From: Tagaea sp.
GTDB taxonomy: Bacteria; Pseudomonadota; Alphaproteobacteria; CACIAM-22H2
Assembly: GCA_023653245.1 (NCBI GenBank)
Contig: JAMNXK010000013.1
Coordinates: 1 to 18,651, forward strand
Reading direction: 5' to 3'
DNA: 18,651 bases
Positions within the stretch are counted from its first letter, which is position 1. Each line of letters begins with the position of its first letter. The translations under genes and the position numbers were made by a program. This document shows, one piece after another, positions 16,730 through 18,651 of the stretch. Under the pieces are notes generated by a model that did not search any database, was not told where the DNA came from, and saw nothing but the letters and a program-made list of their open reading frames with translations.

Positions 16730-17055
16730 GGCTTGAACCGGCGGTCGAGCTCCGCCTGGGCAAAATACGCCGACGCCTTGCGCAGGATCTCGTTCGCTTG
16801 GCGGAGCTCCCGGTTCTCGCGTTCGAGCGCCTTCATCTTGGCGGCCATGTCGCTCGGTACGCCGGCGCGGCTGTCGCCGTCGATCTCGACCTTCTTGATC
16901 CACTCGTTCAGCGTCTGTGCCGTGCAGCCGATCTTGCCGGCGACCGACGAGATAGAAGCCCAACGCGACGGATGCTCGTGTTCGTGATCGAGGACCAGCC
17001 GGACTGCCCGGCTACGGACCTCGGGCGAAAACTTGTTCGTCGTCTTGCTCCTCAT
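16726..17055 (-). CDS. IS3-family transposase OrfA (helix-turn-helix)
   Basis: This 109-residue protein is the DNA-binding half of the IS3 transposase. The N-terminal HTH_Tnp_1 domain shows [17 protein letters not shown] and [14 protein letters not shown]; the C-terminal part is a leucine-zipper-like coiled coil ([20 protein letters not shown]). Length is usual for this group. It is complete, and its stop overlaps the OrfB start. A TATTTTG site 40 bases before the stop is a probable slippage site for the fused transposase. Confidence 0.93.
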   Translation of the reverse strand: MRSKTTNKFSPEVRSRAVRLVLDHEHEHPSRWASISSVAGKIGCTAQTLNEWIKKVEIDGDSRAGVPSDMAAKMKALERENRELRQANEILRKASAYFAQAELDRRFKP

Positions 17056-17083
17056 GGCTCCACCTTCTCAAGAGTTGGAGCCT

Positions 17084-17105
17084 CCGACAATCCCGGGGCG
17101 GTTCA
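17084..17105 (-). repeat. IS3 terminal inverted repeat, orfA side
   Basis: Minus-strand TGAACCGCCCCGGGATTGTC followed by GG, 29 bases before orfA's ATG region. It pairs with the end at 15790-15811 plus 14398-14402. Confidence 0.82.
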
Positions 17106-17163
17106 TTCACGCAACAGAATAGGCGAGCCAGTAAGTGATTGATTCGGAAATGTTGAAAATCAG

Positions 17164-17280
17164 AGTCTCAATTATTCTTCGATTTCTGACGCGTAGTCTC
17201 ATTTATTCGTGCACAAACCCGTGAACTCGAATGCATGAGACTGACAGGATTTTAAGCACTTGCCAAAGCACCGAGTCTCA
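17164..17280 (+). repeat. AGTCTCA repeats, three direct and one inverted
   Basis: AGTCTCAATTATTC (17164-17177) and AGTCTCATTTATTC (17195-17208) match at 13 of 14 bases, 31 bases apart. A third AGTCTCA lies at 17274-17280, and its reverse complement TGAGACT at 17236-17242. Their role is unknown; they may be transposase-binding sites from the end of a lost insertion sequence. Confidence 0.55.
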
Positions 17281-17346
17281 AGTTTTCTGAGAACCAACAG
17301 GGGGTCTAGAGCTGGACGTGTCTTGGCGGCAGCAATCTTGGACCGG

Positions 17347-17374
17347 CCTCTCCTTCGACAAGCTCAGGACGAGG
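17347..17374 (+). repeat. REP-like intergenic palindrome
   Basis: CCTCTCCTTCGACAAGCTCA followed by GGACGAGG: the core CTTCGACAAGCTCAGGA resembles a palindromic intergenic repeat common in proteobacterial genomes. The ends CCTC and GAGG are complementary. It stands 12 bases before the large hairpin. Confidence 0.5.
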
Positions 17375-17386
17375 CCTACTTTCAAA

Positions 17387-17431
17387 CCTCATGGTGCGGA
17401 CGTCAATTGACGTCCGCATCGAACCATGAGG
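17387..17431. repeat. Large hairpin with perfect 22-base palindrome
   Basis: Outer arms CCTCATGGT (17387-17395) and ACCATGAGG (17423-17431) enclose a perfect palindrome, GCGGACGTCAA joined to TTGACGTCCGC (17396-17417). It lies 34 bases downstream of the toxin gene stop. It could stop or stabilise the toxin-antitoxin transcript, but it lacks a U run, and it may be part of a dispersed repeat. Confidence 0.65.
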
Positions 17432-17464
17432 TCGGCACCGTGCGTCCGACAGAACACATCCCGC

Positions 17465-18013
17465 TCAGGCCGGCGCGAAATACAGCACCCGCCCGCCCAG
17501 CAGCGCCTGTTCGAGCAGGTCAAAATCGCGCGTATTCGCGGTGACCAGGCAGGCGCCGGCCCGACGAATGCTCGTGTAGATCAGCGCGTCGGCGAGCGTT
17601 TCGCGGCGTTTTTCCTTGGTGAATTTTCTGCGCCGGCCGAGCGACGCGAGAACGGCATTGGCCAGGCGCCAATCGTCGTGCGTCGGTACGATCGTCTCGA
17701 TCCGCGAGAGTTCGTCCAAGACAAGACCGATTTGCGCGCGGTTGGCCTTGGTGCGCGGATCGGCCGCGTCGAGATTGTAGAAGCCTTGCGTGATCTCGCC
17801 CACGACGACCGACGAGGCGAAAGCACGCGATAGCGCCACGAGTTCGCGGACCGGCCGGGGCAGCTTGCCCTGCAATGCCGCGACGATCGCGTTGGTGTCG
17901 AGAACGAGCGGCAGGCCGGCCCTGGCGACGGCGGCCACGTCGAAATTCAAATCCCCCATCGCGCGCCGGACGAGGGGCGTCCTGGCGCGATCCAGCGGAT
18001 CGAAGTCAGACAT
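17465..18013 (-). CDS. PIN-domain ribonuclease toxin (VapC-like)
   Basis: This 182-residue protein is a PIN-domain protein, probably the RNA-cutting toxin of a type II toxin-antitoxin pair. The acidic metal-binding residues are all visible: D39 in LVLDTNAIVAAL, E73 in VVVGEITQG, D142 in LADALIY and D163 in TANTRDFDLL. It is longer than the usual VapC (about 130 residues) because of about 30 extra N-terminal residues and a longer middle. A second ATG at 17959 (MGDLNFDV) would give a more usual length; I kept 18013 because it overlaps the antitoxin stop by eight bases, typical of translational coupling. Neither start has a strong ribosome site. The RNA target cannot be read from sequence. Confidence 0.85.
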   Translation of the reverse strand: MSDFDPLDRARTPLVRRAMGDLNFDVAAVARAGLPLVLDTNAIVAALQGKLPRPVRELVALSRAFASSVVVGEITQGFYNLDAADPRTKANRAQIGLVLDELSRIETIVPTHDDWRLANAVLASLGRRRKFTKEKRRETLADALIYTSIRRAGACLVTANTRDFDLLEQALLGGRVLYFAPA

Positions 18014-18302
18014 CGAGCTCGAAATCTTCGGGCAATGTCCCTTCGTTGGCGATGAGCCAGGCGCCGAACGCGTTGGGTGCGGCCAAGGCCGCCAAGCCCG
18101 CCTTGACGAGATCGCCGTCGCGTTCGATCCCCGAGACCTCGCGCGCTTGCGCGATCAGCGATTCCGGTACCCGGGCCGAGAGCTTCTTGGTCTTGCCGCC
18201 CGCCGCGTCGGCCTTGCGGATGGCGGCCGCACCGAAGCGGCGGCCCGCGCTGGGCGGCGATTTGCGCTTCGGCGCGCGGACTATCGGTCTTGGTTTGGCC
18301 AT
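18006..18302 (-). CDS. Ribbon-helix-helix-type antitoxin partner of the PIN toxin
   Basis: This 98-residue protein has a basic, disordered-looking first third (KPRPIVRAPKRKSPPSAGRR) and then TKKLSARVPESLIAQAREVS and GDLVKAGLAALA, which look like the strand and helices of a ribbon-helix-helix DNA-binding fold, followed by an acidic tail (PEDFELDV) that could bind the toxin. The position directly upstream of the PIN gene, with an eight-base overlap, supports antitoxin function. I chose the ATG at 18302 because the next in-frame ATG (18317) lies inside the operator palindrome and very near the predicted transcription start; the longer frame to 18533 has no support. The family name is uncertain, but the pairing is clear. 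Confidence 0.75.
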   Translation of the reverse strand: MAKPRPIVRAPKRKSPPSAGRRFGAAAIRKADAAGGKTKKLSARVPESLIAQAREVSGIERDGDLVKAGLAALAAPNAFGAWLIANEGTLPEDFELDV

Positions 18303-18307
18303 GGCGG

Positions 18308-18338
18308 TGTCCGACATACCAGGTAGGTTTGTCGGACA
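18308..18338. promoter_or_regulatory. Palindromic operator of the toxin-antitoxin operon
   Basis: TGTCCGACA (18308-18316) and TGTCGGACA (18330-18338) are perfect nine-base inverted arms; inside them ACC and GGT also pair symmetrically. The site covers the predicted transcription start just upstream of the antitoxin ATG, as expected for autorepression by an antitoxin-toxin complex. Confidence 0.7.
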
Positions 18339-18366
18339 TGCTATCGAGCGACTCCGGCCTCGGCAA
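18338..18366 (-). promoter_or_regulatory. Predicted sigma-70-type promoter for the toxin-antitoxin genes
   Basis: Minus-strand TTGCCG (18361-18366), a 17-base spacer and TAGCAT (18338-18343). Each box matches four of six consensus bases. The -10 box touches the operator palindrome. Confidence 0.45.
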
Positions 18367-18479
18367 GTTGCATTCCCGCTTTCGCGACGTTTCGCCATAA
18401 CGCGTCGATCCATCGAAGTGGGAGACTGGTGATTGCCGGTTCGACGGCAATGGATGGCTTCACGGAAGCCCGCACGCCC

Positions 18480-18508
18480 TTGATCGATGCGCCGATAATG
18501 CGTATATT
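18480..18508 (+). promoter_or_regulatory. Predicted sigma-70-type promoter for the divergent ribbon-helix-helix gene
   Basis: TTGATC (18480-18485), a 17-base spacer and TATATT (18503-18508), with a start expected near 18515, about 30 bases before the ATG. Stretch 18340-18545 between the divergent genes holds no other feature that I can see. Confidence 0.5.
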
Positions 18509-18545
18509 CGGCACATAATCTCCGCATCGCCATGAGGAAGTCCCG

Positions 18546-18651
18546 ATGAGCGTCCGCTTCAATGTCGTCCTCTCCGACGACCTCAATCGCGAAATCGACC
18601 GCGTCGCCGAAGAGGCCGAAACCAACAAGAGCGAGATCCTCCGCAAGGCAC
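18546..18651 (+). CDS. Ribbon-helix-helix (CopG-type) protein, N-terminal part, cut by window end
   Basis: The first 35 codons are visible. They read SVRFNVVLSDDLNREIDRVA followed by EEAETNKSEILRKA, the strand-helix-helix pattern of CopG/MetJ-type DNA-binding proteins: the strand RFNVVLS, the first helix, and TNKSEILRKA starting the second helix. The ATG follows GAGGAAG with good spacing. Many such proteins are antitoxins with a toxin gene just downstream, and this one lies beside another toxin-antitoxin pair, but the next gene is outside the window, so a stand-alone regulator is equally possible. Confidence 0.8.
   Translation, partial: MSVRFNVVLSDDLNREIDRVAEEAETNKSEILRKA

Larger units (their letters stand above)
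15790..17105 (-). mobile_element. IS3-family insertion sequence, intact genes, one end split off by the IS1111-type element
   Basis: It contains orfA and orfB on the minus strand and ends in matching inverted repeats. The upstream end reads TGAACCGCCCCGGGATTGTC from 17105 inward, and the other end reads CGACCCGGGATTGCCGGAGG from 15790 inward. The missing first five bases, TGAAC, lie at 14398-14402 on the far side of the IS110 element. No target duplication is seen: the bases outside are AGAC on the left and TTCA on the right, so flanking DNA has been rearranged since insertion. Confidence 0.86.
17106..17464 (+). other. Intergenic stretch without a gene, AT-richer, with short repeats
   Basis: No credible gene is seen in these 359 bases; a 94-codon open frame starting inside it has no family features. 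The first 190 bases are clearly AT-richer than the rest of the window and hold repeated AGTCTCA units. The last 120 bases hold a large hairpin and a palindromic piece of the kind found between genes in many proteobacteria. Confidence 0.6.

Noticed and set aside
14394..17109. Target-site duplication flanking the IS3 element
   Set aside because: The outer bases AGAC and TTCA do not match, so no duplication can be claimed.
17106..17200. 5' half of the interrupted tRNA-Leu beyond the IS3 element
   Set aside because: The minus strand here lacks any D-arm-like GGTAGAC or an acceptor strand complementary to CTGAGGC.
17164..17280. CRISPR-like array formed by the AGTCTCA repeats
   Set aside because: The repeats are far too short, irregularly spaced, partly inverted, and no cas gene is near.
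17260..17544. 94-codon plus-strand frame across the repeats and the toxin 3' end
   Set aside because: It runs through the REP-like and hairpin sequences and has no recognisable domain or ribosome site.
18341..18646. 101-codon minus-strand frame opposite the ribbon-helix-helix gene
   Set aside because: It is the antisense of the plus-strand gene, which has a good promoter and ribosome site; no family features in the minus frame.

Overview
The window is high-GC DNA from a proteobacterium, most likely an alphaproteobacterium. This rests on the gene set and order (nasT, nasS, nrtABD, nirA, nasA, cysG), the very GC-rich third codon positions and the insertion-sequence types; no marker gene fixes the taxon.

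Core (about 769-14310, all on the minus strand): a complete assimilatory nitrate pathway. From upstream to downstream it reads nasT (ANTAR antiterminator), a leader region, then nasS (nitrate sensor), nrtA, nrtB, nrtD (ABC nitrate uptake), a NirB-like FAD/NAD(P) reductase, nirA (siroheme nitrite reductase), a CysJ-like reductase carrying an Fe-S domain instead of a flavodoxin domain, nasA (molybdenum nitrate reductase) and cysG (siroheme synthesis). The nine genes from nasS to cysG are joined by overlaps of 1-4 bases or gaps of 10-13 bases and look like one operon. Nitrate is imported by NrtABD, reduced to nitrite by NasA and to ammonium by NirA; CysG supplies siroheme, and two separate reductases plus the [2Fe-2S] tail of NasA can supply electrons.

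The best regulatory signal is the nasT-nasS gap. It holds a well-matched sigma-54 promoter, then two hairpins with six-base loops AAUGGC and AACGGC (A at position 1, G at position 4, the ANTAR target rule). A long terminator stem follows whose 5' arm uses the loop and 3' stem of the second hairpin, so the two folds exclude each other. Ribosome-binding site and GTG start of nasS come directly after. This reads as NasT antitermination of the whole operon, with the NasT inhibitor NasS as first gene behind the switch.

Left edge (1-771): debris of two insertion sequences, an IS3-family orfB fragment (minus) fused to the 3' part of an IS5-family element (plus), whose terminal repeat ends on the cysG stop codon.

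Right side (14349-17105): a 3' piece of a tRNA-Leu-like gene next to nasT, then an intact IS110/IS1111-type element inserted in the terminal inverted repeat of an otherwise intact IS3-family element. The 3' non-coding part of the IS1111-type element contains a nine-base copy of its own reconstructed target, as expected for an RNA-guided (bridge/seeker RNA) transposon.

Right edge (17106-18651): an AT-richer stretch with short repeats and a large hairpin, a type II toxin-antitoxin pair (ribbon-helix-helix antitoxin and PIN toxin, minus strand) with a palindromic operator, and the start of a divergent ribbon-helix-helix gene cut by the window end.
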